NCBI RefSeq assembly: GCF_024323335.1
Contig: NC_066585.1
Coordinates: 184,344,294-184,408,293 of the forward strand
Origin: Lathyrus oleraceus
Lineage: Eukaryota; Streptophyta; Magnoliopsida; Fabales; Fabaceae
Reading direction: 5' to 3'
Length of the DNA stretch: 64,000 bases
The notes under the pieces were generated by a model. That model was given only the letters and a program-made list of their open reading frames with translations, made no database searches and was not told the DNA's origin. The first letter of the stretch is position 1, and each line of letters begins with the position of its first letter. Shown in pieces: positions 9,977 through 22,279 of this stretch. The position numbers and the translations under genes are program-made.

Positions 9977-12900
9977 ATGGCCGTAGCTGAACCCAAGCCT
10001 CACTCCGAACCTAAGGTCTGGAATTTCTTCAAGCTTCCTTTTCGCCATTCCACCACCACCTCTTCCACCGGAACGACGTCGTCTTCTCCTAACCTTCATC
10101 ACCCTCATCATCATCAACATCACCATAACCCTAACAGTAACGCGCACAATCTTCCTCCGCTTGAAGGTTCCACTTCTCAATCTTCCAATTCTGTTTCCTC
10201 CGTTGCCAGATCGCTTCTCCCAACACGACGTCGTCTCAAGCTTGATCCTTCCAACAAGCTTTACTTCCCTTGTATGTTTTGTCTCTTTCTTCACTTTTCC
10301 CTTTTGTTTTTGCATCTTAATTTTTATATCTCATATAGTTATTTTCATGTTTGCGTTTTCCTTTGCATGCAATTTAATAATTAGTGATTGATAATTTGAT
10401 CGTGATCTGTTTTGGTCTATTAACTGATGTTAATTTCGGTTTAATTATGACGTAGGGGTGTTAGTTATTAAACGATCCAAAACTAGAAATTTTTAGTTTG
10501 GTTTAAAATCCTTGCGTGTTTCTTTCAACATGGCTTAAAAAATAATGGTTGTTTGTGTTGCCAATCAGGAATTATTTTGTTCCGATAATGGAAAAACTCC
10601 AAAGGCTTAATATAGCTTGAGTTTTGAGATATAAGATTGTGTTTTAAGAACGAGGCTCGGTCTAATTTGAACAAGTAAAGTAGTTTTGCATCATGCACAA
10701 GTGTGTTTTTCAATGGTGTGGATTTATTAATTCGAATGGTGGAAACTAACTTGTGCATGATGCAATATTTATCTTTCTTATGCGCTATAGAACTAGCTTG
10801 AGAACAAAGATGAAAGAATTCGATGTTGTTATGTAATTTCTGTTAGACGCTTCTTCTTTTTTCAGTTATAGTTGTTGCCCTTTTTGTTGAAGTGAGTTGT
10901 GGAAAATAGATGCGGTGAAGGGAAAGAATGCATAACCTTTAATTTTAGTTCTGGGCAAGTTTTATATTTTGAAATATTAATTGTGTACTTCTATGGTTCT
11001 GGGGGAAATTAGTTGTCAGAGAATCATTTTCCCCTGTCTGCATAAGCATAAGTGGATTTCTGCTAAAACTAGATTATTTGGAATATTAATTGTGTAATTC
11101 TATAGTAGAATTTGATTTGTTTATTTGTTGGTATGTTTCTGTCTTTCTGTAAAGCCGTTAAATAGGAATTGAAGCAATAATGCCTTACCGTGCACGTAAT
11201 AGAAATTAGAAGTTACTATGGATTGTTTTTAAGTTATTGAACAGTTGTCTGTCTTAAAAATGATATATATGTGGAGGATTTTGTATAAGATTGATATACA
11301 TGGATTTCAAGCTTTAATGGTGCAGAAACTGTAAACTTTTAAAGCAGATGGTCAAATGTGCTAGATGGAAAATAGGATAGTAAATATCCCTTTGCGATTG
11401 TGTTCCTTCCATTGTCTGCACTTTTAGGTCGAGAGACAAAAATACATATGCAGATTCATGTGCCTGTGCTCATTTTTGTTTTTTAGATTCCTTATTCTGG
11501 TACTTCTCTGTAGGATTGGTAATTTATTTTATCTTTGTATTACTTAATTCATCCCTTCTTTCCTTACTGTCATGTGTAGATGAGCCAGGAAAACAGGTTA
11601 GGAGTGCTGTCAGGATTAAAAACACCAGTAAATCTAATGTAGCTTTCAAGGTATAGTGAAACATGTTCACCTATTTATTTACCCCTATGTGGCATTCAAG
11701 ATATAGTGAAACATGTTCACCACCTATTCATTTATTCCCTTGTATTATACATTCCTTTTTCTTCATTTTCAATTTTTGTTGTTGAGGTAATTTGATTGAG
11801 TCTTGAACTCAACTGTCTATTCTTACTTTTACTATGTCACTGTTTTGAAGAGAATTATTCCTTTACTTTTGTATAATTTTATGAGTCTTCCTATATTCTA
11901 AATTAGGTCTGGAATTTAACCATATGTTCTGAGATTTTTCTTTTGATTTTCATAGTTTCAAACAACTGCACCGAAAAGTTGTTTCATGCGTCCACCTGGG
12001 GCTATCCTTGCACCTGGCGAGAGTATCATAGCAACGGGTAGGCAATATTTGATTTCTCTATATATTCCTTTTTGTGTGTAACCAACCAAAGCTAGTATGT
12101 TTAATACAAGGTTTAATCATCTTTCTAATCTGTATTTTGTTTACTAGTGTTCAAGTTTGTAGAGCAACCAGAAAATAATGAAAAGCCCGAAAAAAGTGGA
12201 CTCAAATTTAAAATCATGAGTTTGAAGGTCAAAGGTTCAATTGATTACGTCCCTGAGCTGGTTAGTTAATTTTATTTTGCTATAAAAAAAATTGTCAAAA
12301 ACTAAGATGATGTTGTCTTGCCTGCGTTCTCTTGTGTCTTTTCAAGTACCCCTTCCTCTTTCAACTTCAGCATCCAGCAATCATGTGACTGGATATATTC
12401 TTGGGTTACCTATCTCTCTCACACAAACAAAAGCAGTATTGGGGGTTCTAAGGTTGGTTTGGTTGTTGTGGTGGAGCTGTTTAGCAGTTAAGTGATAAGG
12501 AGGTTGAGGGTTCGATATCCACACACTACATAATACTAACATTTACCATTTTTTAAAAACACAACTGCTATTAATACTACTGCATTGAATTGTTTGTTTA
12601 CTTGGTTTTTGTTATAATTGACCTAAAAATTAAAATAATGCATATTCTTATTTGGTTATTATAAATTACTCTACACATAGATTTTTTTTCCAACCCATTG
12701 GAAATTATAGCCTTTTAATGAACTTATATGCTTAGCACATGAGAACTGGATATTTTTTATTATGATTATCAATGAGAAGGTTCACTTTCTTTTGGATTAA
12801 GATGATTAATAATACTCTCTGTCCTTTGCATTACAAAATATTCCCACTATTAACTTTTTTTGTTTGTTTTTCTGTTGTATATTCTTGGTGCTTACTTTTT

Positions 12901-13506
12901 AATTCAGCCACTCTAACTGTCTTCAATTTGCCCCTTGAAACAGTTTGATGAGCAGAAGGACCAGGTAGCAGTTGAGCAAATTCTGCGTGTTGTTTTTCTA
13001 GATCCAGAGCGCCCTAGTCCTGTGAGTACGAATATCTTCAGCGTATGCTTGCTTGTATTTGAGCCAATTTTTGTGGTTCTTATTTTTCTGTCTCTCTCAA
13101 TTCTTACTGTGGTTGAGACATACAGTATCAGCTATTTTTGTTTTTCTGTTTCTAAGCTGTATGTACTCTGATATAACACCTTAATCGATTGTGTATTACT
13201 TATAAGGTTCTATTTTTCTCAATTAAGATTTTGGAAAAATTGAAGCGACAGCTGGCCGATGCTGATGCTGCCCTTGAAGCACGGAAGAAACCTGCAGAAG
13301 ACGTGGGTCCTAAAATAATTGGAGAAGGGCTTGTCATAGACGAATGGGTACATATACTTGAATTTCGATAAATGTATTCTTTGTGATACTTACTTTTCGA
13401 ATGCTCGATTTATAATATAATAAATCCTTGTTATGTTTTTCAGAAAGAGAGGAGGGAAAGATACCTTGCTAAGCAGCAGGGCGATGTGGTTGTAGATTCT
13501 GTATAG
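9977..13506 (+). CDS. Vesicle-associated membrane protein-associated (VAP)-like protein, MSP domain, seven exons
   Basis: Exons 9977-10271, 11580-11650, 11956-12037, 12148-12260, 12944-13021, 13228-13347 and 13444-13506 join in frame with GT-AG introns to give 273 aa. Residues 1-85 are low-complexity, Ser-rich with a His run (41-50). Residues 86-213 form a major-sperm-protein domain (LKLDPSNKLYFPYEPGKQ, FQTTAPKSCFMRPPGAI, QILRVVFLDPERPSP). Residues 214-233 look like a coiled coil (LEKLKRQLADADAALEARKK), and a basic tail follows. The domain order fits the plant VAP4/MAMI-like group. VAPs act at the ER surface, binding FFAT-motif partners at membrane contact sites. I see no C-terminal membrane anchor, so attachment would be indirect. 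The ATG at 9977 is the first in-frame ATG; upstream the frame is open but holds only TTG. All exons are intact, so the gene is probably functional. Confidence 0.92.
12448..12540 (+). repeat. Possible tRNA-derived SINE fragment in intron 4
   Basis: GAGCTGTTTAGCAGTTAAGTG followed by GGTTGAGGGTTCGATATCC resembles degenerate A and B boxes of a Pol III promoter at tRNA-like spacing. There is no tRNA fold and no clear poly(A) or duplicated flank. Confidence 0.35.
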
Positions 13507-14551
13507 ACTGTTGGTCTGGATAAACTAATGTTTGTGTTATCTTGAGAGAAGATTATTAAAATCACAGCGTCTTTTTCCTGGAAAAGTTTCAGGTGAATGG
13601 CAAGTGTGTGCTATAGAGAAAGCTATGTGTGGGTGTGTTGATCATTGTCTATGTAGATAAATGTCTCATGTTTGTGAAATAATATATTTTGATAGATTTA
13701 TGTCAAATGATCAGATAATGATTTGCTGTCAATTTATTTTGCCATGGTTCTACTTGTATGCAGATAGTCGACATTCTCCATTAAAAGAAATATATATAAA
13801 TTTAACTGTAAATTTGATTACACATTTTAAGGAATATGTTGACATTGATTTATCCTATGAGCAGTTTTATAAGTAAAGAAGATGAAACCGGTTCATTATT
13901 TGTTTGACTTGTAAAATATATATGAAACTGGTTTTTATTTTATTTTTTGTTTTCAAATCCACCATAATTTGTATATAGTTTTTCTATTTTGAAGCATCGG
14001 AGCAAGGGTGACCTGAACGATTACTATATTAACTTTGTGTGAAATATTTTCACTCAATGTATAAATAAATTGTGCTCTTTTCTTTGTGCATTCTTCAATC
14101 CATCCATTTAATTATTTAATTTATACAGATTATGTAAACAAGTAGTTAGATATTTACAAATCAGTAAATTAAAAAAAACTGTTTTATTTAATCCCTTGCA
14201 CCTAAACAGCACTTTAATGGGACAGGATTGTGATACTTTACTTAACAAAATAAGTAAAATGTCACTTTTTATATATAAACAAAAATGTGTTATAAATTTT
14301 TTATTTCTTTTTAAAATGGGAGGGCAAAAGCCCATAAACAAAAGACAAACTAACCACTTTGTCTAACAAAAAAAAAATAGGAAGATACTCTTTGAGCAAA
14401 AGGAAGAAGCCAACTAGGACTACTATCATAAGTCTTACTTATATCAAGTGCTCACACTATTCTGTCCCATTATCAGACCCATTCCAAGTGCTCACATCAG
14501 ACACCCCAAAATCAGAGGAGGAATAACTTTGAGTTTAGCCAAAGTATCATT
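13507..14551. other. 3' flank of the VAP gene
   Basis: AT-rich sequence that must hold the 3' UTR. ATAAATAAA near 14060 is a possible polyadenylation signal, but the cleavage site cannot be placed. Nothing else was recognised before the LINE fragment. Confidence 0.5.
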
Positions 14552-14631
14552 ATCAAACAAGGCCCGCTTTGGCATTAGGATCCACCCTGTAATCAAACAA
14601 GGTCTGTTTTGGCATTATGATCCACCCTGTA
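14552..14631. repeat. 40-bp tandem duplication
   Basis: ATCAAACAAGGCCCGCTTTGG (14552) recurs as ATCAAACAAGGTCTGTTTTGG (14592); each unit ends GATCCACCCTGTA. The two differ at four or five positions. It lies within the LINE-derived stretch. Confidence 0.75.
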
Positions 14632-15002
14632 ATTCTGACTGAGTAATTCAAGCCTGGCTCAATCCAAGAATCCTACCACAACCTGATATCCTTGCTATTC
14701 CCCATTTTCTAGTAAGTCATACTCTCTAATTGAGGCCCCAACTTGACAAGTTGTTTCCAAAGACTCATGTCAGTAGGCTTGGCCCGAGTTCGATCAGTTT
14801 GACGCATATGCGTGATGTATTTGCTTCTCATAACATCACACCAAAGAGTTTGATTACCATTTTTCAACTGCCAATAAAGCTTAGCAAGGAAAACTTGATT
14901 CATAAACTTAAGCTTCTTAATGCCCAAGCCACCTTGAGACTTAGACAAAGCAATCTAACTCCAACAAATAGTGTGCATATCATGCTTATATGTATTGTCA
15001 CC
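14592..15002 (-). pseudogene. LINE reverse-transcriptase C-terminal fragment
   Basis: The minus strand 14948-14709 encodes SQGGLGIKKLKFMNQVFLAK, then LYWQL and WKQLVKLGP, the block after the RT catalytic core in plant non-LTR (L1-type) ORF2. After a stop, the GNSKDIRLW / DSWIEPGLNYS segment continues the same protein below 14709, with a second stop in between. Only the portion downstream of the RT motif is present. The 5' side is cut by insertion of Ogre A at 15003, so the rest of the LINE should lie beyond A, off the window. It is dead in this form. Confidence 0.75.
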
Positions 15003-16518
15003 TGTAAGACCCCAATTTTGACCCTAAGATCCCTCATGCTATCTTATCATATGCATTAGCATTGGGATCACAACTTGGCCTCCTCCTTACCCCTCATTCA
15101 TTGGGTTTGCATTGGGAGAGATCACCAAGCACATTTGATTGTATCATACTCCATTTATCTTTATTTACTAACCAAAATACCAAAAATATGTCATTGTATA
15201 ATTTGTTGCTTTTGTAGGTAGTGTACATGCTCACCTATGCTCTATCTAGATCATATATAGGATTTGAGACCCTCAATGCAAGGAGTTCAATCAAGATTTG
15301 GTTTACCTTGACTCTAAGTGTCATATATGGATCCCTATGTTCTTCACATGTTATTTTGGTCAAGAAATCATCAAGAGTTTGGAGTTGGTTTGCCTAGGAA
15401 ACCCTAATTCATCTAGGTATCTTGTGTGACTTTTTCAACAAGTTTCTTCACCTATTGATCAAATATTTCATGGGATACTTCACAATACATCATCTTATTC
15501 ATATATGATCCTCCATGAGTCTCAAAAGTCAAGAGAATATCAAGCTAGCAAGTCGGTTCATGGTGGTTGACCAGAGGAAGTCAACTGGTCAAAGTTGGGG
15601 TTCCCTAGACCCTATCTCCTATAATGTTTGTCATATGAAAATGATTCCAAGAGCAAAGTTACTCTAAATGATATTCCACACAACTTTCATGTTGAGGTCT
15701 ATAGCTAATGTTTCTTGTAAAGTCATTTTTTATGGTGAAAGATTATAGATCATTTTGTCTAAACCCTAGTTTGGAGGTCACCTTTCCAAGACCATAACTT
15801 GCTCAATTTGTATGAGATGAAATCCATTCAAATTGAATGATCAAATTTAAGATGTCTACTTCAACTTTTATGTTCGGAGGAAGTGCAAATTCAACTTGCA
15901 AATGCATGTGTCAAGTGAAAACATTATAGGTCATTTTGGGCCAATACCATTGAACAAGTGATTTTCCTTAACTTCTAAAATGCATAACTCCTTCATGACA
16001 AATCCAAATGAGGTCAAATTTGTGACTAAATTGAAGAAGCTTGAAAGAGATACAACTTTGATGAAGGAACATGTTTCATTTGAAGTCCCTAGAAAACGTT
16101 ATTCAAGGTGGAAGAAGTGAACATTTGACTTGGGACTTAGAGAAAATTTTGAAATATGTTTGATTTCCCAAACTTCCACCTTAATATTCATCATGATCAA
16201 AGCTTCAAATGAAAAAGTGTTCAACATATAAGTTGTTCCCCTTGATCTCACCTTTCCAAAACATCCAATATCATCTCATTTGGATTAAAATTGAGGGACT
16301 TGCGCATGGCTTTATTATGGAAAGTGTTTTGGCAAGATTGAATTTCAAATGATCAAATTCTTTTGCATGCTTACACATGATGTATTCAGTACTCTTTACA
16401 CACGAATGGGAAGTGGATTGCATCATTCTCAAGGCCCAAACTATTGTCCATGCACCCATGCAAGAAGGTTTCCAAATTTGTCCAATTTTCAAGTGGTGTA
16501 AATATCAAGTGCATTGCC

Positions 16519-16526
16519 TATTTAAA
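16519..16526 (+). promoter_or_regulatory. TATA-like box of LTR A
   Basis: TATTTAAA at the position where LTR C has TATAAATA; a weakened copy of the LTR core promoter. Confidence 0.5.
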
Positions 16527-17218
16527 CAAGCTTAAGGCTTCAGATTCATCACCAACACCTTGCCTAAGCTTTGTTAGACCATTTCAAACCCTCACTGCCA
16601 TAGAATTTCTGAAGGTTTCTCTTGAAATCGAGCTTGAACTTCATCTTCTGTTTGGAAGTTCAAACTCCAAAAATTCACTTCCCTTTGCACCTCATTTGGT
16701 TTCTGCAAGCAAGAGGAGGAGGGAGCAATCAAATCCAGATCAAGATCAAGTGGAATTAGATCAACTTGAAGGTGATTTTTCAGAAACTTCTTCTCTTCGA
16801 TTCTCTCTTAATTCTCCACTATTCTTGTTGATTTTTGGTTTGCTGAAGTCCTACCAATGTATGCAACATGATTGAGTTGCTTTGAGGTTAAATCGAAGCA
16901 ACTCAGTTCATGATCCTCAAAATTCAATTCCTTGTATCTTTTCATATACTTGGAATTAGACAAAATTGAGGTCAGATTCAAGCTCCTGAGCATTTTTTCT
17001 TTAAATCCATGTCTTGCTTTTTCATTTTGGTGATGGTTGAAGGTGGACCAGTCCGGTGAGGTCCACCGGAGAAGAAGGCCGAAGCTCTAGCTCCGGCGAT
17101 GTGTTGGAAGCATTTCAACCATAGGATCCTTTTAAAATGATTTAATATTGGGCGTTGCTTCTGATTAACACACGTGCATCTCATTTGACTTAGGCATATG
17201 TGGAACGTGCGCTCTAAT

Positions 17219-17260
17219 CCATCTGATTTGCTACCTCAATTAATGAGGGAGATCAGATGG
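17219..17260. repeat. Conserved hairpin in LTR A with paired substitutions
   Basis: CCATCTGAT (17219-17227) and ATCAGATGG (17252-17260) pair perfectly around CCTCAATTAATGAGG. The other LTRs have CCACTTGAT/ATCAAGTGG, so both arms changed together. Confidence 0.75.
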
Positions 17261-19614
17261 TCCACGTTTTTTTTTATTTTTTGAATTTTTTTGAATTGTT
17301 TTATTTTCATTAATTCACATTAATTTCATTATTGATCCCAAAAATATGGGACTTTCACCAAAAAAATTCAAATATTTTTCTCTTTCATTTTCTGAATTAA
17401 AATTATTTTTTGGATCAATATTGATATTTTTCATGATTTAATTGTTTTTGTGCATATTTTTAATTGTTTAAAAATACTTCTGACTTTTCAAAAATGATGA
17501 AATTTTTTCTCCAAGGTCCTTTGATCTTGTTTGACCTATGATAAATCTCTTGGCCGTTTATTTGGTGTTTTGACGAGGTTTTAGGTTTTTGATCAAACAT
17601 AACTTAATTTAATGCATTTTAATTTGATTTTTTAATTGTTTAATTGTGTAGAAATTATGTTGAGCCATTTTTATTGACTTCTGAAGTTTGACTATGTGTT
17701 TGGGCCTTGGTCAAGGTTGATTTGCATGATTTTAATTTGATAAAATTTCTCCCATGACCAATTTGTGTTTGTCTCATTTCCCTCCCCTCTTCATCTTCAA
17801 TCCCATTCTATCCCATCCCTTCCATTGGACAATGACATCTCAATATCCCAAGGCTAATTGGTTCATCAATAACTTCATGTTAGGTGAACCAATACAAGTA
17901 TAGATGAGATTAGGTCCATCCATTGATCATTTTCTTTTTGTGTGTGGTATGTTTTAGGAGTATGGTTCATTATACCACATCTCTAACATGAATTAACACC
18001 AAAATTTCTATTGCCCGGTCTCAGATAGTTGTGACTTCTACATAAGTCCAATTACGATTGCTTAACATAACGCTAAATTTTGACCAAAAACCATAGTATT
18101 CTAGTAAGTGAGATTGTAAGTCTCCCCCCTTTCATGGTATTATGTGGAAACTTGGCCTTTTTTCCTTCCTTTGGAAGATGTCTTGGTTCAAGGATTCATG
18201 CTTGTGATTAGAGGGTTGAGTGTTCTCCAAAGAATAACTTAAACAATTAAAAAGTAAAACTCCACTAACATCGAATCAACTAACATTTGACTAACTTTTA
18301 ATTTCAAGTCATTTACTTTATGCACTTTAAATTCAAGCCATTTATCATTTGCCATTATACATATCATTTAACTTGTTTATTTTAATGTCATTTTTCCTTT
18401 GCTCACTTGAGCCATATATTGTGGTTGTATATATTTGTTTGTGTATTTTGTTTGTGCTTGTGATCTTAGGACCTTAAAATACTTAATAAACAACAAAAAC
18501 CCCTAAAAAATGTTTGTGTGGACTGTTGGATTTGATCCGAGCTTTAGACTTAGAATTAGACAACATTCCCTATGCAAAAGGATTTGGCCAATGCCAACAT
18601 TTCTGAAACCAAGTTCTTATGATTTGAATTCTCATCTGATGCAAGTATTGATATCCATTTGAGTTCATCTACTACATGGTCTTGATGCAAATGTTACTTT
18701 GAACCTGAATCTAATGCCTTATTCTGAGCCATTCAAGGAGTATATCATCTGATACATGGGGAAGATTATGAAGAAGACTATGAAGTTGTTAGCTTGGATG
18801 TGGCTATCTTTATTTGATGCCTTGCTCTTCATTGTGCTACTTGCTTATTGAGATTGCTTGATTTAAAGTCCAAAGGAAAAATGGATTTCTATATGACATT
18901 CTTGTCTATTGGATTGCATCCCATTGGTAAGATCTTTTCAACTCTTAACTTTTAATTTTTTTTTGCTTAGGATTAGTCTCTTCGTCTCCCCCCACTTCTT
19001 AAATTTCAAATCTCTCCCCCTTTTTCAAAATCTTCTTTGCTTGTGATTTCTAAACTTAGACCTTATTGCAAATTAGAAACTTTGGCCTTATGCCATTGCA
19101 TTTTTCAAACTCTTTTCTTAATCAAACTTGTAAATGAACTTAACCATATTGACCTAAAAATTTCAAAAGACAAAAGGAACTAACACTCATTCAAACTCTT
19201 TTAGGAATTTTGTGCCTCTTTTAAACTTATGGGTTTTGATCCCTCATTTTTATGGCACAAGTCCGAAGGTCTTGTCAAACACAAAAATATAATCAATGAA
19301 TTATTTTCTCATCCCCACACTCTAATTTTCTCAAATATATTTTATACAAAAACACATACACACATAAAAAGGACTCCTTAGGAGTACCTAGGACACTTTG
19401 GGTGCTAACACCTTCCGTCTGTGTAACCAACCCTCTTACCTGTAATGTCTGACATTTTATTAGTTTTGATTTGAAAACTTCTTATCTTTGGGTTTTGTTC
19501 GTATTTTTCCCTTTTCCTTTGGAAACAATAAAAGCGCGGTGATGGCTCTGGTTTTATTGACGTTAAGTTTATCCATAACTTAATGGTCATGAATTTACCG
19601 CTACAGAAATTAAG

Positions 19615-19632
19615 TGGCGACTCTGCTGGGGA
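19615..19632 (+). promoter_or_regulatory. Primer-binding site of Ogre A
   Basis: TGGCGACTCTGCTGGGGA lies nine bases after the LTR end. It is the Tat/Ogre-type PBS described as complementary to a tRNA-Arg 3' end. Confidence 0.88.
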
Positions 19633-20481
19633 GTAGTCCTTAGTGGGTTTAGACTACTTTTTTATGTGTATATAATTTGTATATTTGATGTTTGTATATT
19701 TGTTTTGTGTGATATAATCTTCTTGTTATGTTTGGTGATCTCTGAGTGGTAAGATAAGTTCTAACCCGAACTTTAGTGCAATTAAGACAGAAAGATGGTA
19801 TAGTCATGTTTGACTTGTGTGGAGTAGTCCTTAACAAGTTGGCTTGAGACCCATCTACTCAGTGGAGACCTTCTTGGAGTCATGAATGTCACACAAGTTA
19901 TTTGTGGTCAGGCATTACTTTCTCTAATTTGGGGTCCGAGAAGCTGAGGATCGTAGAACATTTAATCTAACTTGGCCTATTTAGGACGTAGTGTGGAGAC
20001 TGTTCAGGTGTAGACTTGATAACAGTTGTTACGCGATACTACACTCAAACGAGTTTCTCTTGAGAATATGGGTTGACGAGTCAATCATCCTAACCTGTAA
20101 TATCCGATAGATGGAATTAAGACTCTGGGACTTCTTAGAACATGATCTATAGGTTTTATCCTTAGTACACTCCTTTGGGATGGTTCTTAACTTGACTCCA
20201 TGCTCGTGACTCACAACAAACCCTTGATTCTTGGTTGATCCAATCAAGTCTTGTCAATATCAATAGAACTTGTGTGTTGATAAGGTGAAAACCATAATCC
20301 ACCAAAATGGATGATTGATCTTAACAATGAATTGATTCATCCATTGACCTTTGTTTGTTTTCCTTGTGTGTGATACCTTATTTGTGATTGTTGCATTCAT
20401 GCATTCATGCACATTATAACATTCATCACACGAAAAATAGCTTTAAGGAACCGAGGTTTTATTTTCAAATATTTTCAGACC
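19633..20481 (+). other. Leader between PBS and ORF1 of Ogre A
   Basis: About 850 bp without a supported ORF. The short minus-strand frames at 19649-19837 and 20029-20247 have no protein features. It would contain the packaging region of the genomic RNA. Confidence 0.6.
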
Positions 20482-21993
20482 ATGGATTGTGGATGAAGGA
20501 ACAATAAGAAGTACAGTTTCAGATGTCCTGATTTGAAAGAGCTAAGGAAGTTGTCATCCTTTGTATTAGATCCCTTGGACTTCAAGCAACATCATGGGAA
20601 GCTTTTATCTGTATTATCTACTGACGTGGTTGAAGGACTCTTAAGTGTTTTGGTTCAGTTTTATGATCCTCTTTACCGTTGCTTCACTTTTCCCGATTAT
20701 CAGCTTATGCCTATGTTGGAGGAGTATGGACATATCTTAGGAATACCTGTTTTTGACAAAGTTCTTTTTAGTGGATCGGATGAGATTCTCAGATCTCATA
20801 TTATAGATGAAGCTCTTCATCTAAATAATTCTGAGATTGAGGCTCATTGGATGAATAAAGGAGGAATATTTGGGTTAACTTCTGAGTTCCTTATTGAGAA
20901 AGCTATTGTCTTTGCTCAAGTCGGTAGTGTGGATGCTTTTGAAGCTATCTTTGTGTTGCTCATATATGGTTTAGCTTTGTTCCCTAACATTGACGATTTT
21001 GTTGATGTTAACGCCATTAGAATCTTCTTGATTGGGAATCCTGTGCCTACTTTGTTGGGTGATATGTACTTCTCTTTGCATCTAAGGAATTCTAAAGGTG
21101 GTGGAACTATTGTGTGATGTGTTCCTCTTCTGTACAAGTGGTTTATTTCTCACTTGCCTCAGACGCCTGCTTTTGTGGAGAACAAGTAATGTCTACGGTG
21201 GTCTCAGAGACTTATGTCTCTCACTAATGATGATATAGTTTGGTAAGATTCTTCATTTAGTAGCTTGGATATTATTGACAGTTGTGGTGAATTCTCTAAT
21301 GTTCCCCTCATTGGTACACACGGAGGAATCAACTACAAACCTGCTTTGGCTCGTCGTCAACTTGGGTTCCCCTTGAGAGACAAACCTAATAACACTCAAT
21401 TAGAAGGTCTTTTCTATCAAGAGGGTAAAGATACCCAACATTTAAAGTAGAAGATGATACATGATTGTCATAATGTGCATAGGAAAGGAAGATCCAAGCT
21501 TGGTCCGCGCAACTGTGTAGCTTTGGAAGCTTACACTCTTTGGATGAAGAAAAGAGATTTAGAGTTGAAGATGACCTATGATTGTGAGAGACCTATGTCT
21601 TTGGTTGTGGTTGAGCCATTAACTCTCCCTAACCAATATGTAAAGGAGTGGGAAGACGCACTCGCCAAGATGAAGCAAGAGAAGGACATGTGGGAAGAGC
21701 GGTTCCATGCTTTGAGTCGAGAGCATGATGAGTTACAACTTGAGTCTAAGGATAAGGACACACTGATTGAACTTCTAGAAGACCAAGCAGTGAAGATCCA
21801 GAGAGAGCCAGAGGGTCCATCTTCCTCTAGTATTCATTAGCCTTCCGGTGCTTGGAAGAAGATTGTTGACCAGCTTGTCCTCGAGAAGGCTCAGATGAAG
21901 ACATCTTTTGAGTCCGAGATTCGACGCATCCGAAGGAATTACGCGCTTGCAGCCCGATCATCTGACACTGTTGTTAGGGGATCCTTAGGATGA
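20482..21993 (+). pseudogene. Ogre ORF1 (plant-mobile-domain-like protein), six in-frame stops
   Basis: One reading frame of about 500 codons from the ATG at 20482 to the TGA at 21991, interrupted by stops at 20494, 21115, 21187, 21244, 21448 and 21838, with no frameshift. Recognisable blocks are KELRKLSSFVLDPLDF, FYDPLYRCFTFPDYQL, PMLEEYGHILGIP, FLIGNPVPTLLGDMY and a C-terminal coiled coil (WEERFHALSREHDELQLE). The N-terminal half resembles the plant mobile domain family found in Ogre ORF1 and in host proteins. The function of Ogre ORF1 is unknown. The intact frame with many nonsense codons implies decay mainly by point mutation. Confidence 0.82.
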
Positions 21994-22279
21994 TTAGTTT
22001 CCTTTCCTGTTGTATTTGTATTTTGGTTTCTGAAATTATACTCAGTGTAATCCTTCCAAATTATATGAATAAAAGAGATTTTTATAGTCAATCAATTTGT
22101 TATTATTATTTTGCAAATAAAATAGTATGTTCCTTAAAAATAGAAACAAACAAAACATTGCATTTCATGCATCATTTGCATAACAGGTTTTCTTCTGCCA
22201 GATGTCTTATTGGTTATTCTTCTGTACTTCAGCCAAGCTGACTCATCGATACAACACTCACGCCAATCAACCGAGAATT
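21994..22279 (+). other. Spacer between ORF1 and gag of Ogre A
   Basis: AT-rich linker of under 300 bp. A frame opens upstream of the chosen gag ATG, but the gag-like coiled coil (MEYLEQDNRKLKDEIARLT) starts at 22280. Confidence 0.6.

Larger units (their letters stand above)
15003..19605 (+). repeat. 5' LTR of Ogre A (4603 bp)
   Basis: Starts TGTAAGACCCCAATTTTGACC and ends GAATTTACCGCTACA. It aligns along its length with solo LTR C (27480-32013) and, inverted, with LTRs B and G. Reading frames inside it, such as 16444-16875, are not conserved in the other copies and are not genes. Confidence 0.92.

Noticed and set aside
9836..10315. 159-codon minus-strand reading frame opposite VAP exon 1
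   Set aside because: It is the Arg-rich antisense shadow of the His/Ser-rich exon; the plus strand has a conserved MSP protein with correct splice sites.
12448..12540. Functional tRNA gene in the intron
   Set aside because: No acceptor or anticodon stems can be drawn; only weak promoter-box similarity remains.
16444..16875. 143-codon ORF in LTR A as a gene
   Set aside because: The matching region of LTRs B, C and G does not keep the frame, and codon content looks non-coding.
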